Shown: positions 44,235-56,560 of the stretch, piece after piece
Layout: the number at the start of each line of letters is the position of its first letter
How positions within the stretch are numbered: position 1 is the first letter of the stretch
The notes under the pieces: model-generated
The model's database searches: none
What the model saw: the letters and a program-made list of their open reading frames with translations, nothing else
Told to the model about the DNA's origin: nothing
Translations under genes and position numbers: made by a program
NCBI RefSeq assembly: GCF_017591425.1
Contig: NW_024464918.1
Span: forward strand, 5,888,001 to 5,952,000
DNA length: 64,000 nucleotides
Direction: 5' to 3'
Origin: Ochotona curzoniae
Lineage: Eukaryota > Chordata > Mammalia > Lagomorpha > Ochotonidae

Positions 44235-45535
44235 CTCAAATCTCTCTTTGCCAGTCAAACAGAAGAGCATTTGCCCAGTGAGACCCCATGGTGGGTGGCC
44301 AGTGTAACACCCACCTCTTGCCACTCCTGGTGTTCAACATTCAAGCTAAGAGCATTCTCCCTCACGCTTGTGTAAGTCTTTAAGTCCACATCCTCAGATG
44401 GTCTCATGAACTTGAGAAGGGTGTGTCATGCTCCCTTCTGGACCTGCTTCACTAATCATGGCTGCGGAGAAGTTATTACTGAGTGAGAATTTCCAGAGTG
44501 GAGCTAGCAAAATCAGGAATCAACTGAGGCAGGAGGTCAGGGTAGAGGTGTGTGGTCAGTTTGCAGGTGGGCTAGGGAGGAAATGGCAGTGCCTCTGCCC
44601 ACTAACTATGGCCTGAAAGCGAATTTATCCTATCCTTTCCCTTTGGGAGTAGGACAAGTGAGGGTTATAGAGATCAGGATCCAGATGGGGCCCTGACCCC
44701 TTGCTCAGACACTCCCCAAGTGGAGGTGTGAATGTTGAGAGCCTGGCAAGCATCTGCCTTGTGCCCACCCAGTTTTTTTTTTTTTTTGGTCCACCTCCAC
44801 CCTTGCTGGTGCTGTGCTCCTTTGCCCCTCATGTGACCTTGAACCCTGGTCCTGGGGCCCCGCCTTCTGTGTGCTCTTGCTCTTGCTGTGTTGACAGAGT
44901 CAATGGCAGGGTTTCTGTAGGTAAGGAAGTCTGTAACAGCCTCCCAGGTCCTTCATCCAACTGGCTGAAGAGTGGGACTCCTGGGACAAGAATGGTAGGC
45001 TTTGAAGCCCCATGTAACTTTCATTGCTTTTCCTTTGTATAACATGATGCTCTTGCTGCTATCCATCTCCTGATGTCTAGGGCTCTCTGCTGCTCTTTTC
45101 CCATCTATGAACCCATGTACTTGTATTTTCTGCAGAGAGTGCTAGAAGGACATGATTTCTGCAGAAGCCCTTGCTTTCTGTCTAAAACTATCTTCATACC
45201 CTCCTTGCATGTGCACTGACAGCAGGGCCCCAAGCCACGTCAGAGCAAACAAACCACAGACTGCAATAGCAGCCACTCAGGAGACACAAGTCTTTAATTT
45301 GGGCTTAAAATAGTCCACAGTGTCTGAGTCTGTGGGACCAGGAGCAAGGTGTAATCGCAGGAGTGGGTGTGGAGAACCCATTTCAGGGTGAGTGAGCTCG
45401 GGCTGGAAGCTGGGAGAAAGGAAAGTGTGAGATTTAGGGGCCAAGTTGTAGCCCCATTATGGCAAGCTTGAAACTGTCCTCTTGAATCTTCATCATGGAA
45501 GAGTGAATGATGTGCCCATAAAAGCTCTGGGGGGC
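44235..45535. other. Unique intron block
   Basis: Includes a T run (44774-44789). The 113-codon frame over it (44701-45042) has a phenylalanine run and no domain. No repeats recognised. Confidence 0.4.
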
Positions 45536-45648
45536 CTTACAAAGGATTATGGGAAAATGGAATTGATGGGTTTATTTGAGTGCAAAAATATTTTTGAAAT
45601 GCATGCATCATTTTTTAATAATATGCATTTTCTTTTTGAAGACCTCCT
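45536..45648. repeat. Mariner-like miniature element, copy 3
   Basis: GGGAAAATGGAATTGATGGG, TGCAAAAATATTTTTGAAATG and AATAATATGCATTTTC, ending CTTTTTGAAGACC. This copy best preserves the internal part of the group. Confidence 0.6.
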
Positions 45649-45939
45649 CCATATGTGGGACCCACCCCCTCCATCTGGAATGCCTATCTGGTCCCTCTAT
45701 CCTCAAAATCTTGTGAAAGCAGCACTATAATATTAGCTGTAATCAGGGCTGCCGTGCTTCTGAGTCCCTAGGTTACCTTTGTATCTAGAGGGACTCCATC
45801 CATAGCATCTATTTCTGAACAGCGATTCCCTGGCACGGTGCAAGCAGCAATGCTGGTGTGAGCAAGAGATCTTCAAACACTTATAGACTAGGCATTGTCC
45901 TGGCCATTTGATATGTATAAAATTGCTTAACTGTCTTCC

Positions 45940-46270
45940 TGAATAAAATTTACTTGTTTATTTTGGAAGTAGTTACACAGAGAGAGGGAGAGAAAGAGAC
46001 AAAGGGAGAGCTTCCATCCACTGGTTCACTCTCCACCTGACCACAATGACCAGAGCTGGGTTAGGCTAAAGTCAGGGGCCCAGAACTGCTGTGGATGTCC
46101 CAAGTGGGGGAAGGGCCCAAGCACTTGAGCCATCTCCTGCTGCCCTCCCAGGCATGCTAGCAGGGGGCTGGACCAGTAATGGAGCAGCGGATCTTGAGCT
46201 GGTACCCAGATGGGTTGCTGGCATCACAGATAGTGGCTCTTTCCATCTGCTAAATACAGAATGAGCTCCT
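45940..46270 (-). repeat. CSINE, old antisense copy
   Basis: ACTTGTTTATTTTGGAAG tail side, CACAGAGAGAGGGAGAG, TGGTTCACTCTCCACC and AATGGAGCAGCGGATC. Confidence 0.75.
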
Positions 46271-46387
46271 GTTGGACCATTCTAACCATTGTCTCTCATC
46301 TACCAAGCTATTACTTTTAGTTGTTCTTACTGTTATTACTTCCACTCACTTGTGTTCAACCCGGATAGACTATGTAAGTTCTTAGAT

Positions 46388-46520
46388 CAGGGGTTAGCAA
46401 GCGTTTGTGTGTAAAGAACTACAGTGTACAATACTCAGAGGTTGGAGCTCCTACAGTCTCCATTGCTACTACTCAGCCTGTTCATGGATGGCAAAAGCAG
46501 CCATAGGCAGTCTGAGGGCA
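46388..46520 (+). repeat. hAT-type MER element fragment
   Basis: AGGGGTTAGCAAGCGTTTG, GTGTAAAGAACTACAGTG and GGCAAAAGCAGCCATAGGC match the left part of a eutherian element whose opposite-strand relative lies at 55265-55500. Confidence 0.6.
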
Positions 46521-46554
46521 CCTCAAAGGGTTTCTTTAGGAACTGGTGTTGGAA

Positions 46555-46772
46555 CTGATGGTTAGCATCATGGACACCTGTATCGCACATTGGAGTTCCT
46601 AGCTTTGATCCTGGTGCTGGTTATGACTCTAGCTTCCTGCAAATGCATCCTGGGAGGAATTAGGTTCCTGCTACTGATGTGGGAGAACTGAATTGAGTTC
46701 CCACCTTCTGACATTGACCCTGGCCCAGCCAAACAGTTATGGGCATTTGGGGAGTGAACCAGCAGTTAAAAA
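46555..46772 (+). repeat. CSINE, old copy lacking its tail
   Basis: GGAGTTCCTAGCTTTGATCC, CTTCCTGCAAATGCATCCTGG and GGGCATTTGGGGAGTGAACC; it stops before the CT-rich tail, where a mariner-like element follows. Confidence 0.65.
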
Positions 46773-46784
46773 TAATTTGGTTTG

Positions 46785-46912
46785 AGAGATAAAGTTCATG
46801 AGAAAAAGAGAAATGAAGACAGATTTCTTGTAGTGCCAAAAAATTTCAAAGCCGTAAATAACATTTTATAAAAATGCATTTTCCATGAACTTTCTGAAGA
46901 CCTCTTGTACAT
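46785..46912. repeat. Mariner-like miniature element, copy 4
   Basis: AAAGTTCATGAGAAAA at the left is the near-exact complement of TTTTCCATGAACTTT at the right (46879-46893). The best terminal inverted repeat of the group. Confidence 0.65.
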
Positions 46913-46924
46913 AAATGGATGAGT

Positions 46925-48420
46925 GTGGCAGTGTTCCAAGGGAACCATATTTATAGATTCTGAAATTTGAATTTCATGCAATTCTTATGTCATGAAATAT
47001 TAGCCTTTTTTTTTTACAAGTTAGAAATAATAAAGCTGTTCTCAGACCTGATCTATGCCAAAGCAGACAGGGAGCAGGACTTGGCCAGCAGACTGTCCTT
47101 TGCTGATCCCAACCCTGGCGCACATTTCTTTTCCCTATGCCTTTGAAGCTCCATCTCAATGCTGGTACTCAGTCTCCATTCATAAGTGCTTATTCTTTGA
47201 GCTGCTCCGTGATGGGCTGGCTCAGGTGGACTGTGTGAGTCAGGATGCTCCTGATTATCAGAGAATGGGTGCAAAACATTCCCTCTTCCAAACAGGGGCG
47301 AGAAATCCCATCTTTGGCACCAGGATGAAGGCCCCTCCTTCTTGTGGATCTGCCTGGATATGTGTAGTGGAGCAAAGAGAGATTTTTTTTTTTCCTGAGC
47401 AAAGACAGAATATTTTTGTTTTTAGTAAAGTATAGTGATTTCTTCTTCCCAAATAGACCTACAAATAGAACGTGATTCATAATGGGAAACAGATTTCCCC
47501 CCCTCTAGATAAATGGAATGTCCCCACCTCCCAAACTGAGAAGGGAATTGTTTCCCCTTTACAAAAGAAGCAAATTGGGTTCTCCAAGGAATAATCAGAG
47601 CAGTTTTTAAAATTGTCGTAATAAGCAAGATATGGTTTCATGGATGATGAAAGGCCTTCCTTTGGTCTGGACCTGAAGGACTGGTTGGAGGGTGACACGG
47701 ACCTTGCTCCTGCCCCGCCTGATTCTTCTCCCTTGACATTTCATTCATGCCAGATGTGAGGGAGTAACTCCAGCTCAATTGGGTTTGGTGGACCTGCCCT
47801 AGTTGCACTGTTCCACTGGCAAGACTTTCTCTGCCCTCCCAGCTCGTCATCTTCAGTTCTGTACTGAAGTGGTCCGTCTGCCTCAGCCAAGCTTCCTGCC
47901 AGTTGCACTTCATTTTGATGCATGGGAGAGGGCATTGCAGATGAAGACTTGCCCAAGCAAAGGCATGACACCTGGTGGGTGCAGATCTAGCTGGTGGATG
48001 ATCTGTTTGGGTTTTTCATTTGTAGCAGTCCAGAGCAATAGGCTGAGGCTTCTTATGATGCTGAAGGTAGAGAGCCATGGAGAGAGTTCAGTGCTGTGTA
48101 CTTGGATGAAAGTCAGAATCAGTTGTGTGTTTGGGCCATGTGCTGTTGTGCATGAATGGCCAGAGTTGGTACAAGTAAGAGTGGTTGGAAATGGGGAGGA
48201 ACTGCAGTCATTTGATCCAAAATCTTTAACTCCCTCATCTCTTGCTGGGTCCTAGATACATGGGTGGGACTTTCCCACAGCCCTGGCCATCAGGTCACGC
48301 AGGCTAACAAAGAAGTCAGATGACAGCTTCTGTTTCCTAGGAGCTTAGAAGCAAAGAGCATTGAGACCAGACTCCCCAGATCTGCAGGGGCCCTGTTCTG
48401 GATAGTTCTCAGAAGAGGTA
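46925..48420. other. Unique intron block
   Basis: No transposon recognised. Complementary frames of 126 and 96 codons at 47055-47480 and a 150-codon frame at 47803-48255 are present; none has a signal peptide, domain or biased composition that would support a gene. Confidence 0.4.
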
Positions 48421-48424
48421 GGCA

Positions 48425-48560
48425 TTGGCACAAGTGACTTCATCTCTCTGGATATCAGCTTCCCATGAGATGGTGATAATGAAAGTATATACCTCATCAG
48501 ATGGCTGTGATGGTTTAGAGGAGATGAACAGTGTCCGATGCATTGTGAGAACTCAACACG
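48425..48560 (+). repeat. MIR remnant
   Basis: CAAGTGACTTCATCTCTCTGG and TGAGATGGTGATAATGAAAG, then TACCTCATCAGATGGCTGTG, in MIR order. Confidence 0.65.
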
Positions 48561-48679
48561 TGGCAGAACTGTTGTTAAGAATTGTTTGGATTCTTCCCTA
48601 GCACTATGAATGTCTTATATTTGTACAACTCTTAAAATTTATAAACTCATGGCTTTCATCACCCCACTTGATCACCTCA

Positions 48680-48800
48680 AAAGGCCTCTAAGATTCAGTA
48701 AGAGCTACTAATCCAGTTTGCAGATGAGAAGTGCGGCTTTCCCAAACTGCACACTTAGTAAGCTGGGAAAATGGGATTTGGACCCTGTGCCACAGCTCCT
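48680..48800 (-). repeat. MIR remnant
   Basis: CAGTTTGCAGATGAGAAG, CACTTAGTAAGCTGGGAAA and GGGATTTGGACCC, in reversed order. Confidence 0.6.
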
Positions 48801-49924
48801 GTCTAGTTCTCATGGACATTGCCATTTTGCCTCTCACAGAGGCATGGTGTCATGGTGATGCCCAGATGTGTCAGAAGCATTCTCCGTTCTCAAGGAGCTT
48901 GTAATCTCATTAACATTGGAAGGGCCTGGCTTCTTGCTGGCACACACAAGTGAAAGCTACATTTGCTCTCACAAGCAAAGGCAGACAAGCTAGGAGTGGG
49001 CTAGCCAGGGGTCTTGTATGGCGCCATCAGATGACACCCAGAATTTCCTTATGCTCAACCTGCAGAGACCTGTGTCTGATTTCCTGTATGTCACTCAGCA
49101 AATTCCCTCCATGTGTGAAATGAGCAGTGAAGCCAACTCTCTGGCGGATGGTGTTGCATCACATCCCCCCTCCTCCTTCGCAACAGACCTTAACATTATT
49201 CTATGATTACTTCGCATCATCCTTCCCAAATGTGCATCAAATTAAAGAGTTATTAGGGCATGGCAGGACATGTTTATAGAGAAGAATTTCCTTTAAAGTC
49301 ACAGCTCAGCCTGAGCTCACTTTATTAGTGTTTATACAAAGCATGTCATCTGTTCCAATGCAGTCCGTGTTTATATTCCTGCAACGATCATTGCATACCT
49401 TGGGGTACTCCTTCCGGTTTTCTTACAGCAATTACTGCACCTATACTAAAACTTAACAATGTGCGTATGATCGGTGGCTGGATGGATTTGGAGCTGTGCA
49501 CCTTCCACAGAATGATACTTGACCACAGTGTATTCTGCATGTAGTCACAGGCTTCAAGGCAGTGTGCAGCCCAAATGGGGAGGAAGAGAGGGCTGCTTCT
49601 GAACAAAGAAATAGTAGGCAGCCTGGCTCCCTTGTGGAGGATTTCTCTGTCACTCACTTCTGTTGGGAATTTTGTGGCTGTACCTAGGATGCCCATTTGC
49701 CTAGAAAAGATCCTGTGTTTTCTTGATAAAATTATTATTGTTATCCCCTATGGCTCGCAAAAGTATTCAAGTTTAGATCAACTATGTGTTCCCCCTGGAT
49801 GTAACTAATGTCCACATTTATTGGTGTAAATGAAATGTTGACATGAATATTGAATTTCAAGCCATTACCAATGAAGGGCACATGTAATTCAGTTAAAGCT
49901 ATCGACAAAGAGCTGAAATTCACA
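48801..49924. other. Unique intron block
   Basis: Nothing recognised on either strand; the longest frame (102 codons, 49388-49696 reverse) has no features. Confidence 0.4.
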
Positions 49925-50030
49925 TCATTCAGTCATTCAACAGATGACCCACATTGTTGATGTGCCAGGTGTTTAGCTGAGTCCTGATGATAAAGCAGAT
50001 AGACTCTGGCTCCCAAGATATTGGAGTCCA
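49925..50030 (-). repeat. L2 3'-end remnant
   Basis: TCAGTCATTCAACAGATGACC followed by GATGTGCCAGGTGTTTAGC is the reversed L2 terminus. Confidence 0.55.
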
Positions 50031-51605
50031 TTGGTTTAGTTAATGGCTACTAAAATCCTTTGGCCAGAGTATTTCAGTTTGTGTTTTCACCTTTAAGGAC
50101 TCTGTGATTGTGTCTTGTAAGTTGATTGTTAAATTTACAGGCAGCCTAAATGCTCATGCAGTATTAATTAGTTTGTAGTCATAGACAAATGCCTTGATTT
50201 CCCTTTGTCTTCCTGTATCCCTCCATAAATTGGGACTAAGAATCTCTGTTTAGGCTGTTTGTGACAAAAGAGGCCTCAACTGGGAAGCTCCTGGTATCAT
50301 GCTTGACCCATGGGAAGCACTCATGGGTGTTGGTTCTTGCATAATTGTGACTTATTCATTGACATTTATTTAAACTAAAATATAGGCTGCCTGCATTTGA
50401 ACCTCTCTGCACAGAAGTTAATTAGCCTTGTTTAGAATTTTTTTTTTGAGGTTGTGTGTGTTAGTGTATCTTAAAGGTAATGAGAATTATAGATTGTGAA
50501 CCTAGGGAATTGGCAGATTGCTTTTTCTCTCTTTAAAGATGGGGAAGATAACTCTTATAGGGTCATCTTTTGAGTTAGAAAAATGGCATGGAGGAAGATC
50601 TAGGAAAGTTTGTCTCTCTGTGCACTGTTGCCCTGTGCACCAATCAGCACACACAAGGCTGTGCTGTAAGGATCAACATGATGGATCAGTAACAAAATAC
50701 AGTGAAATGGCATTGGATTATTTTCCTCAGGTCTAGTCCAGCACTGCTGATCAGAGCAGTGGTGATTGGCTTACACTGTACTGACCCATTTGGGAACCCA
50801 TTTCTTCTTCCATTTTGGGATAAGACAAGAAAGATGGAGAAACTAACTATAATGCTATGCACTATATGTAGGATGTTTTATGGCCTGGTCTGGAAATGCT
50901 TTATATTACACCTATCTGTATTTCTTTACAAATTAGTCCAGTGGTCTTACTTGTATGCAAAGTGCATGGGAAATTTAATCTTGCTCAAGAGGAAACTGAA
51001 ACAGGTTGGTGTCCCTGTCTCTGCCATCCTGAGCTCCCTAGATTTTGTGTCACATCTCCCAAAGGCAACCTTTATCTCTCCTGGGAATTCTGTTTCTCAG
51101 CACTCAGTTAATTGATACCATTATACCATGTGCATTCATAGATGCTGTGAAAGAGGGTTTGGAGAGAAGGTGTTCTGGGCAGAGTCTAGAAGGGCTGGCA
51201 ATTTCTATATATGTTTAAGAGGGACATAAAAATGGACTCTTTGAATTGAGAGGCAGCACCTACTAGTGAGTGAAGAGCAAGTTTCCTGAACTCATTACAG
51301 GGAGGCTGACTTTAGGAGGGGTTTTCTACTTACTGATTTTATTCTGAGTGTGAGGGCTGACATGTCTTGGTGTATCTTGAATGAGAAGCTCTGTTTGCCC
51401 ACACTTTTCTGAAGAATGAAGGCTGAGGGAAGAACTGTGGATGAGACCAGGCGTCTCTTCTCGGTCTTGTTAGTAACTTCTACTTCATATTTGTACCCAT
51501 AATTTGCCTGCCTATTAATCAACTCTTTGACAGCAACGGTTATTTCCTGAAATGGAGTAATGGTTACTACGTGATCAGCCCTAGGCTAGAAGCCCTTTAT
51601 CATCT
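50031..51605. other. Unique intron block
   Basis: A 137-codon frame at 50702-51115 is the longest; it begins in unremarkable sequence, has hydrophobic stretches but no family signature, and an out-of-frame competitor lies inside it. Confidence 0.35.
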
Positions 51606-51609
51606 ATTA

Positions 51610-51760
51610 AATCCTCACAGTTTCCTAGGACTGAAAGACTGGTATATGCCACATCATGAAGCTGAGGACATAGAAGCTCAGGGTCGGGTTAAGTGACATG
51701 CCTATAATCACACTGGCATCTGGTTGTATAGGTGATGTGATTTCAGGATTAGCAGTCTTA
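51610..51760 (-). repeat. MIR remnant
   Basis: TGAAGCTGAGGACATAGAAGC, GGGTTAAGTGACATGCC and CACTGGCATCTGGTTG follow reversed MIR order. Confidence 0.6.
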
Positions 51761-51764
51761 GGCA

Positions 51765-53400
51765 TGCCGTTCAAGGAACAGGGATCTCAAAATCAAATGC
51801 CTGTAAAGAACAAGCAGATGACCTTGCGAGGAGAGAAGAGCTGGTGACGCACCTGTGCTTTGTTCAAGAAGGCCAACTGCCTCTTCACGCCAGCTTTTGG
51901 TGGCCATAAAGGCCCAGGGTTATCCGATTGTCTGGTTTTTGGAGATAAACCAGAATTCCAGATTTGCGTACGAAGTTGCTCCAAAATTGGCAATTAATTT
52001 ACGAATGTGAAATCACAATGAGAGCCAGACTAAACAAGTCTGTAGGCCAGAATTCACCCGTGGGCTACCGGTTCACACGTTCTTCTGTACTGCCCCTAGC
52101 AAGCAGCTAGCTGTAGCCCATGTGTTTCTGTTATTGCTGGGGAATGAAGCTGAACCGAACAAAATGCTGGCAAGAATTGCTCCTGCTGGGAGGATAGAGA
52201 AAGACCCCTTGCCTATGCCTCCTTCCTCATAGAACCCTTGCTGCTACAACATCCAGCCAGCCATACAGGTAGTACCTCTGTCTGGCCCGTTCTTTTCCCT
52301 GCAGGTAGCTGTCTGCACAGAGCTGGCTGCAGGCTTTTGCAGGTGTAAAATTATATATGCGAGAGTGTTGCCAAGCCAAAATTTAGCCCAGGGAGGCTCC
52401 GTTCCCAAACAACTGAAGTAGTGTGAAGCCAGTTTTTAAAATCAGATTCAGTCCTTTCTTTCCCAAATGCGTGTATGTGTTTTTAAACTTGTATGCAGTT
52501 ATATAACAGATGCGAGTGAAGTGCAAAAATCAGAGAATAATTGACTAATGCCTCCTGTTGTGTGATTTGGGAGCGGTAAGGCATGGGATAAGAGCGCCAG
52601 GAGGGTGAGCTGCCAGGAAACGCAGATGCCTGTGACTTGGTGGGATGGGGAGTCTCTAGGTCTTGGATACATGGTGCTTGCAGTCTGTCATCAGGGCAGG
52701 TGGGTAGATGGCGTTAGAAAAGACAGTAAAATAGATACCAAGTGGTGAGGATTGACCTTGGGCTTGGCCAGGTCGTCAGAGTCTTGGGCAGTTGTAATTG
52801 TGTCTGATTACTTTCATGGTGTATGGGGACAGTCTTACGTCAACCAGACCACTTTTTTTTAATGCTTTTGACAGGGAGAGATGGAAGGTACAGGAGTAAT
52901 ATGTTTGCTCCAGAAAATGTTGACAATGTGGATGAGCAAAGTATGTAAGGTTTAAAAACAGCTGCAAGCCTTTAGCCTCAACATCCTAAGAAAACTAGTT
53001 CAGTCTTCATTTTTTCCCCATGGGTATCCAGAGGATCTTCTTTCAGACCTGGTATCTGGGAGGAAGTATGGGGAGATACTCTTCATAGTCCTTTGGAAGC
53101 CAAAGCAAGCACACAGGAAGCAGGCGGCAGCCCACAAGGTGGGAGGAAGTGTGATGGGAGACCACATGAGTTGCACAGACACAAAGTGATCTAGAGGCTC
53201 AGGGGAGGGGAAACCAGTATGGGGTAGGTGAGGCTGCTGAGGCTCTCTGGATGGGGCACATCGGGGCTTGATAAAGCTCCACAAGCTGAGTGCAACAGGC
53301 ATAGATTCTTTTTGCATTTTCAGACTAGCATCAGAACTTGAGCTGGCAGGAGGACTGAGCTGCCTCTGCAACCTGCAGGGGAGATCTTTCTTTGCATCAT
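51765..53400. other. Unique intron block
   Basis: Includes an A+T-rich stretch (about 52340-52560) with an unbroken look suggestive of conserved non-coding DNA. A 123-codon reverse frame (53000-53371) is not gene-like. Confidence 0.35.
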
Positions 53401-53680
53401 TTTAGTGTCTGGTGGTGGCCAGCATCCACAGTGTGCCTTGGTATGCAGCTGCATCCCTCCCATCTCCACCTCTGCCATCAGGTTGTTCTATATGCTTCTC
53501 TGTGTTTTGAGAAGGACCCCGGACTTTTTGGCATAGGATCCATCTAGTGCTTGCATTTGAATCTGATTCCATCTGCAGAGACCCTATTTCCAAATAAAAT
53601 CACATTCATTGGTCTGTAGAAGTTAGGATATCACATAAACTACATATCTTTGGGGACACACAGTTCAACATGGGAAGGAG
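53400..53680 (+). repeat. Ancient interspersed repeat, family not named
   Basis: GAGACCCTATTTCCAAATAAA, then TTTGGGGACACACAGTTCAAC, is the end of a familiar eutherian repeat; the upstream GCATCCCTCCCATCTCCACC fits its middle. A diverged relative of its start is at about 54340-54800. Confidence 0.5.
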
Positions 53681-54039
53681 GTGGTGGGCTTTGAAGGCCA
53701 GCCAATAGCGGAAGTAGAGTACCTGGTACAGTTGTTGTGTCTGATAGGTGTCCAGCAATGACTGTGGCCACATAGAAGGAAAAATGAGGAGAGGGAAGCT
53801 CTGGACAGTGATGCCATCCACCTGTTGAGCTGTGGCATGAAGCTGGCCTTTTGAGGGGGTGGGGGCTTCCACCTGTTGCAGAGGGCAGGACTGATATCAG
53901 AGGAAAGAGGCTACAGCTGATCCATTCCATGGTTGCGACCACTGATGGTGTGCTGTCAGCCCCATGGATGGCCCACAGTCTGTGTGTTGCCTACCTTTGT
54001 CGTTCCACCTTATACTCTGCTGCTGGTACCTGGACCTCC

Positions 54040-54330
54040 TTCTGTTGCTCAGCCCTTCCACATGCTTTCTTCCCTTGGAGCCTTTTCATTTTATTCCTGC
54101 ACCTGCAGATGTCTCTGTTCAGCCTCTTCCTGCATCTGCCTCTTTCTTCTCCTTTGGTCTCAAACCCAGTGTCACCCAGAAAGTGAAGTTTCTCCTGACT
54201 GTCCTAAACAAGGCGTTTTCTGCTTGTCCTCTCAGCCAGTCTGCATTCTCTTTGTCTCATTGTATATATCCTTCCTAGTTATTTCCTCAGTGTCATCTAT
54301 AGTTCAAATCCACATCTTCCAGTTGTATAG
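54040..54330 (+). repeat. L2 internal/3' fragment
   Basis: GCTCAGCCCTTCCACATGC, CAGTGTCACCCAGAAAG and CTCCTGACTGTCC resemble the L2 end region. The long open frame here (53933-54649) is a by-product of that origin. Confidence 0.4.
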
Positions 54331-54339
54331 TTGTGCTTT

Positions 54340-54800
54340 CCTTTACATCACTGTATTCATTTTCTACCCTATCTCAATATGGTGGCTTAAGACAATAAAC
54401 ACTTGTCATCTCACAGTATCTGGATCTATTGCATGGGGTTTCATAAGATGGCAGTCCAGATGTGGTCTTAAGGTTTGGCTGGGGAAGGGTCCTCATTCAG
54501 GCTTGTCAGTTCCATGCCTTGTTAACCCTTGGACAGAGAACCTTGGCCTCTTGCTAGCCATCGTTGGTTCCCATTTGGTTATGGATTGTGGCTGGGCTCA
54601 ATTCCTTGCTGCGTGGAACATTTCCACATGGCTGCTTGTTTCATTCTAGCGAGCATGAAAAAGGATGTCCTAGCACATTTGAACTCACAGATATATGGGG
54701 CTTGGCACAAAGGGACCATCCCCTCACCTTTGCTGTCTTGTATCAGTTGGAAGTGAGTTGCTGGATCCTGTCACAATCATGGAGAAGAGGAGGGAGTGAT
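54340..54800 (+). repeat. Ancient interspersed repeat, 5' part, family not named
   Basis: ATGGTGGCTTAAGACAATAAAC and CTCACAGTATCTGGA resemble the start of the same family as the segment at 53400. The two do not form one element, because their order is reversed. Confidence 0.4.
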
Positions 54801-55099
54801 CTTGGAGCCCACCTTAGAATCTTTCTGCTACACTCACTGAGAGAATAAATGCTCTTTAAAAGCAGCTGTCTGTATTGTTCAACATTCCATCCTTAGCCAC
54901 AAGCCTAATACCAGGTCCAAAGTAGGTACTTCCTGTTTGGAAGGGAGGGAGCAAGTGATAAAGAGGAAGGAAGGAGGAGAAAGTCAGAGGGAGAGGACAG
55001 AGAGAGATGTCTGCTTTCCTTTGCAGTGTGCTTTCTCTGCCCAACGGTTATCCTTAAGCAAAGCTTCTGGGTGTTTATTCATGCTGTGACTTTTACCTG

Positions 55100-55260
55100 G
55101 GCCCCTGTTTTTCTCCCTCTCACATATTCTCACCCCAACTTGAACATGGCCAACACATTCTGGAGGTCCCCTTAAAATGTCACCATTTCTTGGAAGCCAC
55201 TTTGGATCCCTTTGACCCCATACTTTCTTGTGTCTCTCCCACAGCTTTTGTTTGTGCTCC
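55100..55260 (+). repeat. L2 fragment
   Basis: TTAAAATGTCACCATTTCTTGG followed by CACTTTGGATCCC resembles the AAATGTCACCTTCTCAG region of L2. Weak. Confidence 0.35.
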
Positions 55261-55264
55261 TGGC

Positions 55265-55500
55265 ATGCTACAAAGCAAAAGTCCATAAACTGAAGCCCCT
55301 GGTCCAAATCCAGCCTTCCATCTGTTTTTGTAAATCAAGTTTTATTGGCACACTACCATGCCCATTTGTTTATGTACCATCCATGTTTCCTCTCACACTA
55401 CAAAATAGAGTTCAATAATCGGGATAGAAAATACGACTGACAAGATCCAAACCATTTTCCATCCAGCCTTTTATGAAAAGTTTGCCAGTCCATGGCAAAT
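55265..55500 (-). repeat. hAT-type MER element, antisense
   Basis: GGTCCAAATCCAGCCTTCC, TTTTTGTAAATCAAGTTTTAT, TGCCCATTTGTTTATG and TTTGCCAGTCCATGG follow the reversed order of the family also seen at 46388. Nearly full length. Confidence 0.75.
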
Positions 55501-55544
55501 AGAATGTTTATCACAGCCTAGGGTCTTTAGTTCCACGTCACTAA

Positions 55545-55660
55545 ACTCTGGAGTCCTTAAGGGCAGGAATGTATTGTTTACAGCTGGACCTTGACTTTGA
55601 TTAAAGTCCCTGAAATTTAATAGTCCAGACATTGTTCTTGAGTGAATGAATGATGCATCA
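55545..55660 (+). repeat. L2 3'-end remnant
   Basis: GGAGTCCTTAAGGGCAGGAAT and GTGAATGAATGATGC bracket a short L2 end. Confidence 0.5.
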
Positions 55661-56409
55661 GTGAGGACATGAAAGCGCTTGGAAAACTCAAACTGGGGTG
55701 TTCAAGAATGGTTTGGTGTTTACAGAAGATACTTATTTGAAGAGTGGGGATGTGGTTTAGGTAACTAGCAGGGATGCTGTGGCACGCAGAGCCCCCATGT
55801 CCAAATGAAAGGAGACAAGAGGAAGCAATGCCATTTGTACTGCAGCAAATGGACAGTCTGTGAGAGAAGCTTACATCTTTGGTGGCAAGTTCCCAGTGGG
55901 TAAGCTCCCAGGGAGGAAACAAGGAGAGTGAACTCCTTGCCTTCCTCTGCCCCTCTGTCTCAACTCCTGGCAGATTTGCTGGTGGGTAGTGGGGAGCAAG
56001 GAGAGCACTGCAGCCAGCCCTATGATGTGGTCTGTTCAGGTCTAACCCTGAGAGTGCAGAGAGGATGACTGACACTGAGCCCCTTGGCATCTTGTTCTGC
56101 TTTGGTTGGATACTTTTCTTTACTAGTGGGAAAGGCAAGGTCAGATATGCCATGAGGCTTCTTCATTGCTGTTCCTCTTACCCTTATCATACTGTGGATT
56201 CTTGAATGTGGGAGCCTCTTGCCATCTGCAGCCTGGTTCATGTGCTTCCTGCCTTGTTGGCAATCCCTTCAGGCTCTAATTCCCACCACCCCTGCTGTCT
56301 CCTTACCATTACCATGCATTTGTTCCCCCATCTCTTCCAGGAGATCTTCTTTCTGTGTTCCTGCTGTTAACTCTGCCATGGCCCTGCCCTTTCCCAGTGG
56401 AAGTTAAAC

Positions 56410-56560
56410 TTCACCTCTTATTTGATTTGTATATTCTTACATTTTCCTCTCAGAATCTCATGGATCTTAGTCCATCTCCTTGGCGAGACTCCAAATTCTT
56501 GTAGGGCCAGGACCACGCCATGTTCTTTTATTTGTTTATTTTTATCCACCTGGTTATGGG
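56410..56560 (+). repeat. L2 3'-region remnant
   Basis: CTTGTAGGGCCAGGACCACG followed by TTCTTTTATTTGTTTATTTTT corresponds to the CTTGAGGGCAGGGACC block of L2. Confidence 0.55.

Noticed and set aside
53933..54649. Plus-strand 238-codon hydrophobic frame
   Set aside because: It spans L2-like and other ancient repeat sequence, is overlapped by other frames and has no domain.
55617..56153. Minus-strand 178-codon frame
   Set aside because: Begins and ends in repeat remnants; residue use is not gene-like and no family was recognised.
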